DNA of 64,000 nucleotides from Thermosinus carboxydivorans Nor1 (GCF_000169155.1 NZ_AAWL01000001.1:62001-126000); one strand, 5' to 3'. Shown: positions 51,971 through 60,836, counted from the stretch's first letter. Numbers and translations: made by a program. Notes: generated by a model from the sequence alone, not told the origin.

Positions 51971-54157
51971 ATGTGGGCCAAACGATTTACCCGGCGAACC
52001 TTTCTCAAAGCGGCGGCGACAACGGCCGCTGTCTTGGGCGCTGGCGGAACCTTTTCCTTCGGTGACTGGTTGAAAACGGCCAGTGCCGCTACGGTAACCA
52101 AGGTTCCGTCCATTTGTGAGACCTGCTCGGCCGCTTGCGGCCTGTGGGTGCATGTCAAAAACGGACGGATCTGGAAAGTGAGCGGGCAAAAAGATCATCC
52201 CGCCAGCAAAGGGCGGTTGTGCGCCCGCGGCCATGCCGGCATGCTGCTGGCGTACCACAAGGACCGCATCACCCACCCCATGAAACGGATGGGCGAAAAC
52301 TGGTATGTGCCTATTACCTGGGAGCAGGCGTACACCGAAATTGCCGCCAAGCTCAAACAGGTCTTGGCCGAACATGGGCCGGAAAAATTCTTTATTTCCC
52401 ATAATCCCCGACCGACCGGTAAATTTTATCTGGACCGGTTTTTGGCGGCTGTCGGGTCATCGACGCTTCAGTCCCATCACTCGATGTGCAGTACCGCCCG
52501 CGATGTAGCCTACAAATGGACAACCGGCGGCATGGCCACGGCCGACATCGGTAAGACCAAGTATATCGTCTTTTTGGGCCGCAACTACGCCGAAGGTTTA
52601 TCCCCGTCAAGCGTAGCCAATCTTGTCGCCGCCCATGAGCGTGGCGCCAAAATCATTATCGTCGACCCCCGGCATAATGCGTCCTGTCTTTTTGGGCAAT
52701 GGGTTCCCATCCGGCCCGGTACCGACTTGGCGCTGCTATTGGCTATTGCCCATGTGCTCATTAAGGAAGATCTCTATGACAAGGATTTTGTCACTAACTA
52801 CTGCGTCGGCTTTGACGAATTCAAGCAGGCCATGGCGCCGTATACGCCGGAGTGGGCAGCCGCGATTACCGATATCCCGGCCGCGACCATTTACGAGATT
52901 GCCCGCGGCTTGGGCCAAAACCGACCGGCCAGCTGCATCGAACAGGGCTACAAGGCTCCGAACGGCACCAACTACGCTAATGGTACCCAGATGTTCCGCG
53001 CGCTGGCCTGTGTTAACGCGCTGCTCGGCAACTACGGCCAAGACGGCGGCATGAAGTTTCCGGTCGGGCCCAAGTTGGGCTCGCTTGATCCTAAGAAATA
53101 TCCTGCTCCGCCGAAAGCCAAGGTCCCGCGTTGCGACGGCGTCGGCATCAAAGGGGAATTCCCGCTCTGCCAGCCGAGTCAGGGCATAGTTCATCTCATG
53201 CCCAAGATGGCGATGGAGGGCCGGGCCAAAGCCGGCTTTTTACACCGGATTAATCCGGTGCGCAACGCGCCCGACCCGGAATTTATGATGAAGGGCTACA
53301 AACAGCTTGACCTGATGGTTGTGTGCGATGTTAAGTGGTCAGAAACAGCCATGTGCGCCCACTATGTCTTGCCTGAGTGCAGTCCGGCCGAGCGCGAGGA
53401 CCTGCCTGACGGTCTGTCCGGCAGTAGACCGGCTGTTACCATGCGCTCGCAGGCGATTGACGTCATCCACCCCGAGACCAAGCATTTGGCCGACATCATT
53501 ACCGAACTGGCAAGTTATATGGGGCTGGAAAAGTACTTCAACTTTACCCGGGAAGAAGTAGCGGCTGCGATGGTGAAGCCGCTGGGCATTACGCTTGACG
53601 ATTTGCGGGCCAAGGGCACCATTGGTTTGCCGGGCGGTCAGAAGCCGGGCGTGCCCGAATTTAAGACCGAAACGAAGAAAGTGGAACTCTACTGCAAAGC
53701 CTTTGCCGACAACGGTTTCGACCCGCTGCCGAAATGGCAGCCGCCGCTAACCAAGGCCGACAAAAACACGTTTGTTCTCATCCATGGCAAGCAGGCTTTC
53801 ATGTCCCATACGGCAACTGCTAGCGACCCCTACCTCTTGGCGATTGCCCGCAAATATGATCTTGAGCGCATTTGGATTAACGCCGACCGGGCGAAAAAAC
53901 TCGGCATCAAAGACGGCGATCTGGTCGAAGTGTCTTCGCCGCTGGCGACCCGTAGAGTCCGGGCCAAGGTGACGGAGCGCATTCATCCGGATGCGGCGTA
54001 CCTGCCGGCCGGCTACGGGCGGTTTGCGCCATTTCTTAAAATCGGACGGGGCTTTGGCGTCAATCCCAACGACTTTGTACCCTTCCGCACCGAACCTATC
54101 TCCGGGCATGCCATGATGATGGAAGTGGCGGTCCATATTCGAAAGGCGGGTGAATAA
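51971..54157 (+). CDS. Tat-exported molybdopterin oxidoreductase (PhsA/PsrA-like)
   Basis: A 728-residue DMSO-reductase-family catalytic subunit. The twin-arginine signal is FTRRTFLKAAATTAAVLGAG. The [4Fe-4S] motif CETCSAACGLWVHVKNG, closing with GRLCARGHAG, follows. The probable Mo ligand is Cys in SHHSMCSTARDVAY, as in thiosulfate/polysulfide reductases. The C-terminal molydopterin-dinucleotide domain has NADRAKKLGIKDGDLVEVSS. AAGGAGG precedes the ATG. It is the first gene of an operon with a ferredoxin-type subunit and a [NiFe] hydrogenase; no NrfD/PsrC membrane anchor is encoded. The substrate (sulfur compound, arsenate or other) is not resolved. Confidence 0.9.
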   Translation: MWAKRFTRRTFLKAAATTAAVLGAGGTFSFGDWLKTASAATVTKVPSICETCSAACGLWVHVKNGRIWKVSGQKDHPASKGRLCARGHAGMLLAYHKDRITHPMKRMGENWYVPITWEQAYTEIAAKLKQVLAEHGPEKFFISHNPRPTGKFYLDRFLAAVGSSTLQSHHSMCSTARDVAYKWTTGGMATADIGKTKYIVFLGRNYAEGLSPSSVANLVAAHERGAKIIIVDPRHNASCLFGQWVPIRPGTDLALLLAIAHVLIKEDLYDKDFVTNYCVGFDEFKQAMAPYTPEWAAAITDIPAATIYEIARGLGQNRPASCIEQGYKAPNGTNYANGTQMFRALACVNALLGNYGQDGGMKFPVGPKLGSLDPKKYPAPPKAKVPRCDGVGIKGEFPLCQPSQGIVHLMPKMAMEGRAKAGFLHRINPVRNAPDPEFMMKGYKQLDLMVVCDVKWSETAMCAHYVLPECSPAEREDLPDGLSGSRPAVTMRSQAIDVIHPETKHLADIITELASYMGLEKYFNFTREEVAAAMVKPLGITLDDLRAKGTIGLPGGQKPGVPEFKTETKKVELYCKAFADNGFDPLPKWQPPLTKADKNTFVLIHGKQAFMSHTATASDPYLLAIARKYDLERIWINADRAKKLGIKDGDLVEVSSPLATRRVRAKVTERIHPDAAYLPAGYGRFAPFLKIGRGFGVNPNDFVPFRTEPISGHAMMMEVAVHIRKAGE

Positions 54158-54159
54158 GC

Positions 54160-54696
54160 ATGCCGCGTTACGCGATGATTATTGACGTAAAAAAATGTAT
54201 TGGCTGTTTTGCTTGTCAGGTGGCCTGCCAAACCCAAAACGAACTGCCGCCGGAAAACGCCTTGATCCGCTTTGAGGATAAAGAAGAGGGCAAATATCCG
54301 AACGTCAAGTATACCGTCCTGCCGGTTCAGTGCCAGCACTGCCAGGACGCGCCGTGCGTGCCGGCCTGTCCCACGACTGCTTCGTATAAACATGAGACCG
54401 GGGTCACGCTTGTCGACAAGAATAAATGCATGGGCTGCCGGCGCTGCATTGCCGCCTGCCCGTACAACGTCCGCACATATATCGCGGATGAGGGTGTTGT
54501 CCAGGGGTGCACCCTGTGCCTGCTGACCGAAGTGGCCAAGGGGCACGAACCGGTCTGTGTACAAACTTGTCTGACGAAAGCGCGCTATTTTGGGGATTTG
54601 GACAACCCACAGGGCGAATTCGCCAAACTGCTGCCGAAAGCACGGCCCCTGCGTCCTGACTTCGGCAGCAGACCAACACTGCTTTACATATTTTAA
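54160..54696 (+). CDS. Four-cluster ferredoxin subunit (PhsB/NrfC/DmsB-like)
   Basis: A 178-residue iron-sulfur protein. Cysteine sets for four [4Fe-4S] clusters are visible: CIGCFACQVACQTQN, CQHCQDAPCVPACPTTA, CMGCRRCIAACPYNVRTY and the GCTLCLL...CVQTC set. There is no signal peptide, so it would travel through Tat with the molybdoenzyme or hydrogenase as a hitch-hiker. It begins 3 nt after the molybdoenzyme gene and 21 nt before the hydrogenase small subunit. It probably wires electrons between the hydrogenase small subunit and the molybdenum centre. Confidence 0.92.
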   Translation: MPRYAMIIDVKKCIGCFACQVACQTQNELPPENALIRFEDKEEGKYPNVKYTVLPVQCQHCQDAPCVPACPTTASYKHETGVTLVDKNKCMGCRRCIAACPYNVRTYIADEGVVQGCTLCLLTEVAKGHEPVCVQTCLTKARYFGDLDNPQGEFAKLLPKARPLRPDFGSRPTLLYIF

Positions 54697-54716
54697 ACAC
54701 TCGGGAGGGATAAAGG

Positions 54717-55694
54717 ATGCGTAACTTAACCCGCCGTGACTTTTTGCGCCTTTGCGGGGCAACCGGCGCCGCGCTGGGGCTGTCCAATGTCCTGCATGCC
54801 GAAATCGTCGAGGCGTTCAGCGGCCCGGCCGCCGGCCACCCACCCGTAGTGTGGCTGCAGGGCGGTTCGTGCAGCGGCTGTTCGGTATCGCTCTTAAACA
54901 GCGTTGCGCCTGATATCGGCAAGGTACTAACCGATATTATCAGTTTGAAATTCCACCAGACCCTTATGGCCGCTGCCGGCGAGCCGGCTATGGCCGTATT
55001 GGATGAAGTCCGTGCACGGTATGCCGGTCAATACTATCTGGTGGTGGAGGGGGCGGTACCGGTAGCCGCCGGTCGCCATACCGCGACCTTGGGCGAACAT
55101 AATGGTCAGCCGGTGCCTTTTGCTGACCGGGTCCGGCAAATGGCCGCTAAGGCCAAGGCCGTCATGGCCGTTGGCACTTGTGCCGCCTACGGGGGCATTC
55201 CCGCTGCCGGCGTAAATCCGACGGCCAGCAAGGCGGTCAGCGCCGTTGTTCGCGGTACGCCGCTCGTCAATGTGCCCGGTTGTCCGATCCATCCGGACTG
55301 GGTGCTGGGAACGCTTCTCCATCTTATCCGGTACGGTATGCCCGAACTGGATAAATTGCAGCGGCCGCTCATGTTCTTTGGCAAGAGCATCCACGATATT
55401 TGCGAGCGTCGGCCGGACTTTGATCAAGGCCGGTTTGCGAAAAAGCTGTCTGAGCCGGGATGTCTGTATAAGCTGGGGTGCAAAGGGCCAATGGCCTTTG
55501 GCGACTGCGCCGAACGGAAATTTAATAACGGGGCTAACTGGTGCGTTGGGGCCAACTCGCCTTGTCTGTCCTGCACCGGGCCGGAATTTCCTGATGCGTC
55601 GGCGCCCTTCTTTGTGAAAATTAAAGAGTACGGGCCGGCCGGCACGCCGTCGCCGCAGCCGCCCCACACGAAAATCTTCGGGGGTGAACAATAA
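54717..55694 (+). CDS. [NiFe] hydrogenase small subunit, Tat-exported
   Basis: A 325-residue hydrogenase small subunit. The N-terminal twin-arginine signal is NLTRRDFLRLCGATGAALGL. Proximal cluster ligands lie in WLQGGSCSGCSVSLLNSV and AVGTCAAYGGIPAAG, with VNVPGCPIHPDWVLG. C-terminal cysteines (GCLYKLGCKGPMAFGDC, then GANSPCLSCTGPEFPD) bind the medial and distal clusters as in group 1 uptake enzymes. There is no C-terminal membrane helix, unlike HyaA, so the complex may be soluble in the periplasm or held by partners. Its stop overlaps the large subunit start (TAATG). Confidence 0.93.
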   Translation: MRNLTRRDFLRLCGATGAALGLSNVLHAEIVEAFSGPAAGHPPVVWLQGGSCSGCSVSLLNSVAPDIGKVLTDIISLKFHQTLMAAAGEPAMAVLDEVRARYAGQYYLVVEGAVPVAAGRHTATLGEHNGQPVPFADRVRQMAAKAKAVMAVGTCAAYGGIPAAGVNPTASKAVSAVVRGTPLVNVPGCPIHPDWVLGTLLHLIRYGMPELDKLQRPLMFFGKSIHDICERRPDFDQGRFAKKLSEPGCLYKLGCKGPMAFGDCAERKFNNGANWCVGANSPCLSCTGPEFPDASAPFFVKIKEYGPAGTPSPQPPHTKIFGGEQ

Positions 55695-57097
55695 TGCGTC
55701 GCATATCCATTGATCCCGTTACGCGCTTGGAAGGACACCTCAAGATCGAAGTCACCGTTGACGGCCGCCAAGTAACGGATGCGCACGCCGTCGGGACGCT
55801 GTACCGCGGTTTTGAGCCGATTTTGGCCGGCCGCGACCCCCGGGATGCCGTATTTTTAACGCAGCGCATCTGCGGCGTCTGCCCGGTCAGCCATGCCACG
55901 GCGGCCGCGCTGGCGCTTGACGATGTCACCGGCGTCGCCGTACCCCACAACGGCCGCCTGCTCCGTAATCTCATCCTGGGTGGCAACTACCTCCAGTCGC
56001 ACATTATCCACTTCTATCAGCTGTCGCTACCCGATTATGTCCAGGGACCGGATATCGCCCCCTTTGCTCCGCGCTACAGCGGCGACTACCGCCTGAACAA
56101 GGAAACGAGCGACCGGCTGCTTGGCCACTATTTTAAGGCCCTTGAAATCCGCCGCAAATGCCATGAGATGGTGGCCCAGTTCAGCGGCAAAATGCCCCAC
56201 CAGGCATCGATCATTGCCGGCGGTGTCACCCAGAATGCGACCAAAGAGCGCATAGCCGCTTATCGCAAGCTGCTGGCCGAAGTTGCCGCTTTTATCAACA
56301 ACGAATACCAGGAAGACGTGGGCGTTATCGCCTCCGCGTATAACGATTACTTCAAATTGGGTCGCGGTCCCGCCAACTTCCTTGTTTACGGCGCCTTCCC
56401 GCTGGATGACGCCGGCCGGGACTTCTTATTTACTCCCGGAGCCTATATTAATGGCAAACTTGTCACGCTGGACAAAGAAAAAATTACCGAAGACGTTACC
56501 CATGCCTGGTATACTAGTGCTGGCGATGGCAAACCGGCCGAGGCGGTCACCCAGGACCAGTGCAACAAAGCGGGCGCCTATAGTTGGGTTAAGGCGCCGC
56601 GCTACGACGGCATGGTCTGCGAAGTGGGGCCGCTCGCTCGCATGTGGATAAGCGGCCGCTATACCAACGGTGTATCGGTGATGGACCGGATCGTCGCCCG
56701 CATGCTGGAAGCCAAACTTGTCGCCCAAACGCTGCCAGTGTGGCTGGATGAATTGGAAATCGGCGGACCGTGCGAGGCCGCCGTGGAAATACCGTACATG
56801 GGCGTCGGCGTCGGTCTTACCGAGGCGCCGCGGGGCGCACTCGGCCACTGGGTGGTTATTAACAACTACCGCATTGAGCGTTACCAGGCCGTGGTGCCGA
56901 CCACCTGGAACGCCTCGCCCCGCGACAAGGCGGGACAACCGGGGCCGCTCGAGACAGCACTGATCGGGCTACCCGTGCTCGATGCCGACAACCCGCTCGA
57001 CGTTGTTCGGACCGTTCATTCCTTCGACCCCTGTTTAGCCTGTGCCGTACATGTTATAAAACCGTCAAGCCGGATGGACCAATTCAGAGTCAAGTAA
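55694..57097 (+). CDS. [NiFe] hydrogenase large subunit
   Basis: A 467-residue catalytic subunit. The L1 motif is TQRICGVCPVSHATAAALAL near residues 55-75 and the L2 motif is FDPCLACAVHV at the C-terminus; together they supply four Cys ligands to Ni-Fe. The 14 residues after the last His (VIKPSSRMDQFRVK) would be removed by a maturation protease, which is not encoded here. It has no signal peptide and would be co-exported with the small subunit. It is the last gene of the four-gene operon and is followed by a terminator. No cytochrome b subunit is present. Confidence 0.94.
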   Translation: MRRISIDPVTRLEGHLKIEVTVDGRQVTDAHAVGTLYRGFEPILAGRDPRDAVFLTQRICGVCPVSHATAAALALDDVTGVAVPHNGRLLRNLILGGNYLQSHIIHFYQLSLPDYVQGPDIAPFAPRYSGDYRLNKETSDRLLGHYFKALEIRRKCHEMVAQFSGKMPHQASIIAGGVTQNATKERIAAYRKLLAEVAAFINNEYQEDVGVIASAYNDYFKLGRGPANFLVYGAFPLDDAGRDFLFTPGAYINGKLVTLDKEKITEDVTHAWYTSAGDGKPAEAVTQDQCNKAGAYSWVKAPRYDGMVCEVGPLARMWISGRYTNGVSVMDRIVARMLEAKLVAQTLPVWLDELEIGGPCEAAVEIPYMGVGVGLTEAPRGALGHWVVINNYRIERYQAVVPTTWNASPRDKAGQPGPLETALIGLPVLDADNPLDVVRTVHSFDPCLACAVHVIKPSSRMDQFRVK

Positions 57098-57109
57098 ACA
57101 AAACGAAGT

Positions 57110-57137
57110 AGCCCGGGGGGTTTCCGGGCTGCGTTTC
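57110..57137 (+). terminator. Terminator after the hydrogenase operon
   Basis: AGCCCGG pairs with CCGGGCT across GGGGTTT, followed by GCGTTTC. Confidence 0.6.
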
Positions 57138-57263
57138 ATCGTGCGGTGCATAGCCCGCATTTTGGCGGGGGAAAATATAAAATATATAGCAGCAAGCAGG
57201 ATTTTTGCGCTCCAACCCGTATATTATGTAAAAATTCTATTTTCTAAAGGCGAGGAGTTGCAA

Positions 57264-57554
57264 ATGAGCGAAATATACCGCGTAGCCATTCATCATGACA
57301 ATGATAACGGATATATTGAATACGACCCGGGCACGAAGACCATAAAGGTAGTTTTAGCTGACGATGGCAAGCGGCGGCAGGTAGAGGCTTTCCTGTCGAG
57401 AAAGCATGTTATCCGGATGGCGCAGAAGACGCTGCGGGACTTTAAGGATGCGGTAGCCGTTCCCACGGAAAGTGTAGAACAATTGAAATTGGCTCTGACC
57501 CGGCTGTGGGAGCATACCGGCGTGTATGTGGATTGGAGCCGGCCGTTGGTATAG
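57264..57554 (+). CDS. Small hypothetical protein
   Basis: A 96-residue soluble protein starting MSEIYRVAIHHDNDNGYIEY. Strand-rich N-terminus (TIKVVLADDGKRRQVEAFLS) and a helical C-terminus (EQLKLALTRLWEHTGVYVDW). No family is recognised. The ATG at 57264 has GGCGAGGAG at about 6 nt; the upstream extension is not supported. It follows the hydrogenase operon after a terminator, so it is probably transcribed separately. It precedes the DnaA-box cluster. Confidence 0.7.
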   Translation: MSEIYRVAIHHDNDNGYIEYDPGTKTIKVVLADDGKRRQVEAFLSRKHVIRMAQKTLRDFKDAVAVPTESVEQLKLALTRLWEHTGVYVDWSRPLV

Positions 57555-57568
57555 GACAGATCGGTATG

Positions 57569-57598
57569 AGCCTGACCAGCTTTGGTCAGGCTTTTTTA
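57569..57598 (+). terminator. Terminator before the DnaA-box cluster
   Basis: AGCCTGACC pairs with GGTCAGGCT across a 6-nt loop, followed by TTTTTT. Confidence 0.9.
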
Positions 57599-57619
57599 TT
57601 TGACGGTTGCACGCAGGAG

Positions 57620-57816
57620 TTATCCACAGAATTATTCACAAAGAGCCAACAAATGTGGATAAAAAGGGAACGGGACGGGGCAACAAAGGTGTAACAGTCA
57701 ACCGATGAACCCAAACAGTCTGTGACAGGCTGTGGATAAAAACGGGGGACGGACCTGTGGACAATTACCAAAAACCAGCATTTATGCGGGTTTGCTCTTG
57801 TGGATATTGTGGATAA
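57620..57816. promoter_or_regulatory. Cluster of seven DnaA boxes
   Basis: Within 197 bp there are four exact TTATCCACA boxes (57620-57628 on +; 57654-57662, 57731-57739 and 57808-57816 on -) and three one-mismatch forms: TTATTCACA (57632-57640, +), TTGTCCACA (57756-57764, -) and ATATCCACA (57799-57807, -). The last two minus-strand boxes abut with no gap. The 57599-57836 gap has no gene. No dnaA, dnaN or rpmH is near, and gene strand does not switch here, so a DnaA-titration or regulatory cluster is more likely than oriC. Confidence 0.8.
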
Positions 57817-57836
57817 AAAATTCTATCCGAAAAAAT

Positions 57837-57865
57837 TTGACACCGTCAACGTATTATGCTATAAT
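57837..57865 (+). promoter_or_regulatory. Consensus promoter for tRNA-Arg
   Basis: TTGACA (57837-57842), a 17-bp spacer and TATAAT (57860-57865) with extended TGC, 40 nt before the tRNA and immediately after the last DnaA box. Confidence 0.85.
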
Positions 57866-57905
57866 CCTTTTTGTCGGCAAGACAAAAAGCCGGTCTAATG
57901 GATGT

Positions 57906-57982
57906 CTGCCCGTAGCTCAGCTGGATAGAGCGTTTGACTACGAATCAAAAGGTCAGAGGTTCGAATCCTCTCGGGCAGGCCA
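57906..57982 (+). tRNA. tRNA-Arg (anticodon ACG)
   Basis: A 77-nt cloverleaf: acceptor CTGCCCG/CGGGCAG, D stem GCTC/GAGC, anticodon stem TTTGA/TCAAA with loop CTACGAA (anticodon ACG), T arm AGAGG-TTCGAAT-CCTCT, and encoded CCA. ACG would be read with inosine at position 34. Confidence 0.95.
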
Positions 57983-58106
57983 TTTTTGCGAATTAATAGC
58001 ACAGGCTTTTACCAGGCCTGTGCTTTTTGTTATAACGGGATAGCGGAAAGTGGACCAACACATTGCCGCAGCTCGGCGCGGCAAGAAAAACGGCAGGAGG
58101 CATAGC

Positions 58107-60836
58107 GTGGCATATAAAAAGAAGCTTATTGAAGTGGCGCTCCCGCTAGAAGTCATTAACGACGCCGCGTCACGCGAAAAGTCTATCCGTCAGGGCCATC
58201 CGTCGACGCTCCATTTATGGTGGTCGCGCAAGCCGCTTGCGGTGTGCCGGGCGGTACTGTTTGCCTCGCTGGTAGACGACCCTTCCAGCCATCCGGAGCA
58301 GTTTCCTGACGAAAAAGCTCAGGAGCAGGAGCGGCAGCGACTGTTTGCTATTCTCGGCGACCTGGTAAAGTGGGAAAATAGCGGTAATGAGCAAGTTTTA
58401 GAAATGGCCCGCGCGGAAATATTAAAATCAACAGGCGGCGAACCGCCGCCGGTATACGATCCTTTTTGCGGCGGCGGCTCTATCCCGCTGGAAGCGCAGC
58501 GGCTAGGGCTCTATGCGCGGGGCAGCGATTTAAATCCGGTAGCGGTGCTGATTACCAAGACCTTAATCGAATTACCGGCTAAATTCGCAGGCCGCCCGCC
58601 GGTCAACCCGGTAGCCCGGGAAAAATCTGGCCCAAACAACGGTTGGCAAAAAGCAGCAGGCTTGGCTGCCGACATCCGCTACTACGGCCGGTGGCTGCGG
58701 GATGAAGCGGAAAAACGGTTAGGTCGCCTGTATCCTAAAGTAAAGCTGCCGGCCGCGGGCGGCGAAGGGACGATAATTGCCTGGTTGTGGGTGCGGACAG
58801 TTAAATGCCCTAACCCGGCTTGCGGGTGTGACATGCCGCTCGCCAGCAAATTTTTGCTTTCAGCCAAAAAAGGCCAAGAAGTTTGGGTTGAACCGCAAGT
58901 TGACCGGGCCAAAGCGCAAGTTAGTTTTGTTGTGCGGACAGGGCCGGGCCAACCGCCCGCCGGAACGGTCAACCGGCGAGGTGCTATATGCATTTGTTGC
59001 GGAACGCCGGTACCCCTGGATTATATAAGGAAACTAGGCCGGCAAGGCCGCATTGGCGGCGCCGTCATTGCTCAGGTGATAGCAGGCAAAGAAGGCAAGA
59101 TATATGTTTCGCCCAGTGAGAATAACGAGTCCATTCCCCCGTCCGATTTCTTAACCGACTTAGCAGCAGCGCGAATTTCAGGTTATTTTAATCCGCCCAA
59201 TTATGGCTACGATTCTATCGGCTCGCTGTATAACCCGCGCCAGCGCTATGCACTGGCGACCTTTGCCGGGCTGGTGAAGGAAGCCAAAGCGCAGTGTTTA
59301 CGGGATGGCGGCGATGAGGATTACGCCACAGCGGTAGCGACTTATCTTGCCCTGGCGGTAGGGCGTCTGGCCAACCGGCTCAGTTCGTTTGCGATCTGGA
59401 ATATCCACCGGGAAACCATCGAACAGACCTTTTCCGAACAAGGGGTGGCCATGGCTTGGGACTATGCTGAAGCCAACCCGTTCAGCGGCTCAACAGGGAG
59501 CTGGGAAGGGTCGTTGGAATGGATTCCCAAATGTCTGGAGCTGTTGCCGGGAGGAGGATATGGCACGGCTGAACAAAGGGATGCAACCGCGGCCTGGGAC
59601 GATGCGGGCAAGTGGCTGATTTCCACCGACCCGCCATACTACAGTAGTATTACTTACGCCGATTTCGCCGACTTTTTCTACGGCGTTTTACGCCAGGCGC
59701 TGAAAGAGGATTATCCGGAGCTGTTTGCCACGGTAGCCACGCCCAAAGCAGCGGAGATAGTGGCGGCATGGCACCGGTTTGACGGTGACAGGGTGCGGGC
59801 CAGTCAACATTTCCGCAACCAGCTGGCAAGAGCGGTAAAAAATATCTATGCCGCCATGCACGACGATTATCCGGCGACGATTTATTATGCCTTCAAAGAA
59901 CAGGAAGTGACGGAAAAGGGCGAGGGGTATTATACCGCCTGGGAAAGCATCTTGGGGGTGCTGATCGAAACCGGGCTGCAGATTGTTTGTACCTGGCCGC
60001 TGCGGACGGAACGGGTTACGGGCCGCAAAACGACCAAAAATGCGTTGGCTTCATCCATCGTATTAGTATGCCGAAAAAGAGCGCCTAACGCTCCGGTGGC
60101 AACGCGGCGAGAGTTCATAGCGGCTGTCAAACGCGGACTGCCGGCCGCGCTGAAGGGTTTGGAGCAAAGCAACATTCCGCCAGTAGACCTGGCGCAGGCG
60201 GCAATAGGACCTGGCATGGCCATCTTTTCTCAATACAGCAAGGTGTATGAAGCCACTGGCAAGCCGATGGCGGTGCGGACGGCACTGGCGATTGTCAATC
60301 AGGAATTTGACGCCTATCTAGCGGCCCAGGAAGGCATGCTGGACGAAGACACCCGTTTTTGCGTTGCCTGGTTTGAGCAGTTCGGCCTGCGCGAAGCACC
60401 GTTTGGCGCGGCCGATGTCTTGGCTCGCGCCAAGAACACGTCGGTCGAAAGGCTGGTGGGTGACGGCGTGTTGGCAACGGCGAAAGGTAAGGTCAGGTTG
60501 CTGAAGTGGGAAGAACTGGCTGATGATTGGCAGCCCGGGCATGAACGCCGGATCACTGCCTGGCGCGTTGTCCAGCAGCTTCTTAAAGCGCTACTGGGTT
60601 CCGGGGGCGAAGACGCCGCCGCCCGGCTGGCTCACTGCCTGGACGGCGCCAGCGTGGCACAGGCCAGGGCGCTGGCTTACCGCCTCTACGCGATTTGTGA
60701 GCGAAAAGGATGGGCTGAAGAGGGACTAGCCTACAATTCGCTAGTCGTATCCTGGCCGGCGATCGAGCAGAAGATGGCGCAGTTTGCCATGGAACCTTCT
60801 GCCCAGGGTGAATTGGTCTTTATTAACGAAAGTTAA
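58107..60836 (+). CDS. DUF1156-type adenine-specific DNA methyltransferase
   Basis: A 909-residue protein. The N-terminus (MAYKKKLIEVALPLEVINDA, then SREKSIRQGHPSTLHLWWSR) is the DUF1156 signature. SAM-binding YDPFCGGGSIPLEAQRLGL lies near residue 118, a zinc-ribbon-like segment (CPNPACGCDMP and CICCGTP) near 232-310, and the catalytic motif TDPPYYSSITYADFADFFYG near 508. GTG at 58107 is 6 nt after GCAGGAGG. In other genomes DUF1156 methylases sit with DUF499 and helicase genes in phage-defence clusters; none is present here, so this is an orphan beside tRNA-Arg. Its target is unknown. Confidence 0.88.
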   Translation: MAYKKKLIEVALPLEVINDAASREKSIRQGHPSTLHLWWSRKPLAVCRAVLFASLVDDPSSHPEQFPDEKAQEQERQRLFAILGDLVKWENSGNEQVLEMARAEILKSTGGEPPPVYDPFCGGGSIPLEAQRLGLYARGSDLNPVAVLITKTLIELPAKFAGRPPVNPVAREKSGPNNGWQKAAGLAADIRYYGRWLRDEAEKRLGRLYPKVKLPAAGGEGTIIAWLWVRTVKCPNPACGCDMPLASKFLLSAKKGQEVWVEPQVDRAKAQVSFVVRTGPGQPPAGTVNRRGAICICCGTPVPLDYIRKLGRQGRIGGAVIAQVIAGKEGKIYVSPSENNESIPPSDFLTDLAAARISGYFNPPNYGYDSIGSLYNPRQRYALATFAGLVKEAKAQCLRDGGDEDYATAVATYLALAVGRLANRLSSFAIWNIHRETIEQTFSEQGVAMAWDYAEANPFSGSTGSWEGSLEWIPKCLELLPGGGYGTAEQRDATAAWDDAGKWLISTDPPYYSSITYADFADFFYGVLRQALKEDYPELFATVATPKAAEIVAAWHRFDGDRVRASQHFRNQLARAVKNIYAAMHDDYPATIYYAFKEQEVTEKGEGYYTAWESILGVLIETGLQIVCTWPLRTERVTGRKTTKNALASSIVLVCRKRAPNAPVATRREFIAAVKRGLPAALKGLEQSNIPPVDLAQAAIGPGMAIFSQYSKVYEATGKPMAVRTALAIVNQEFDAYLAAQEGMLDEDTRFCVAWFEQFGLREAPFGAADVLARAKNTSVERLVGDGVLATAKGKVRLLKWEELADDWQPGHERRITAWRVVQQLLKALLGSGGEDAAARLAHCLDGASVAQARALAYRLYAICERKGWAEEGLAYNSLVVSWPAIEQKMAQFAMEPSAQGELVFINES

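Noticed and set aside
55694-57097. Selenocysteine or readthrough in the hydrogenase large subunit
   Set aside because: All four metal-ligand positions are encoded as Cys and no in-frame TGA occurs before the normal end.
57569-57905. DnaA-box cluster as the chromosomal replication origin
   Set aside because: No dnaA/dnaN/rpmH/gyrB neighbours, no change in gene orientation across it, and no obvious AT-rich unwinding repeat array; kept as a DnaA cluster only. GC-skew would decide.
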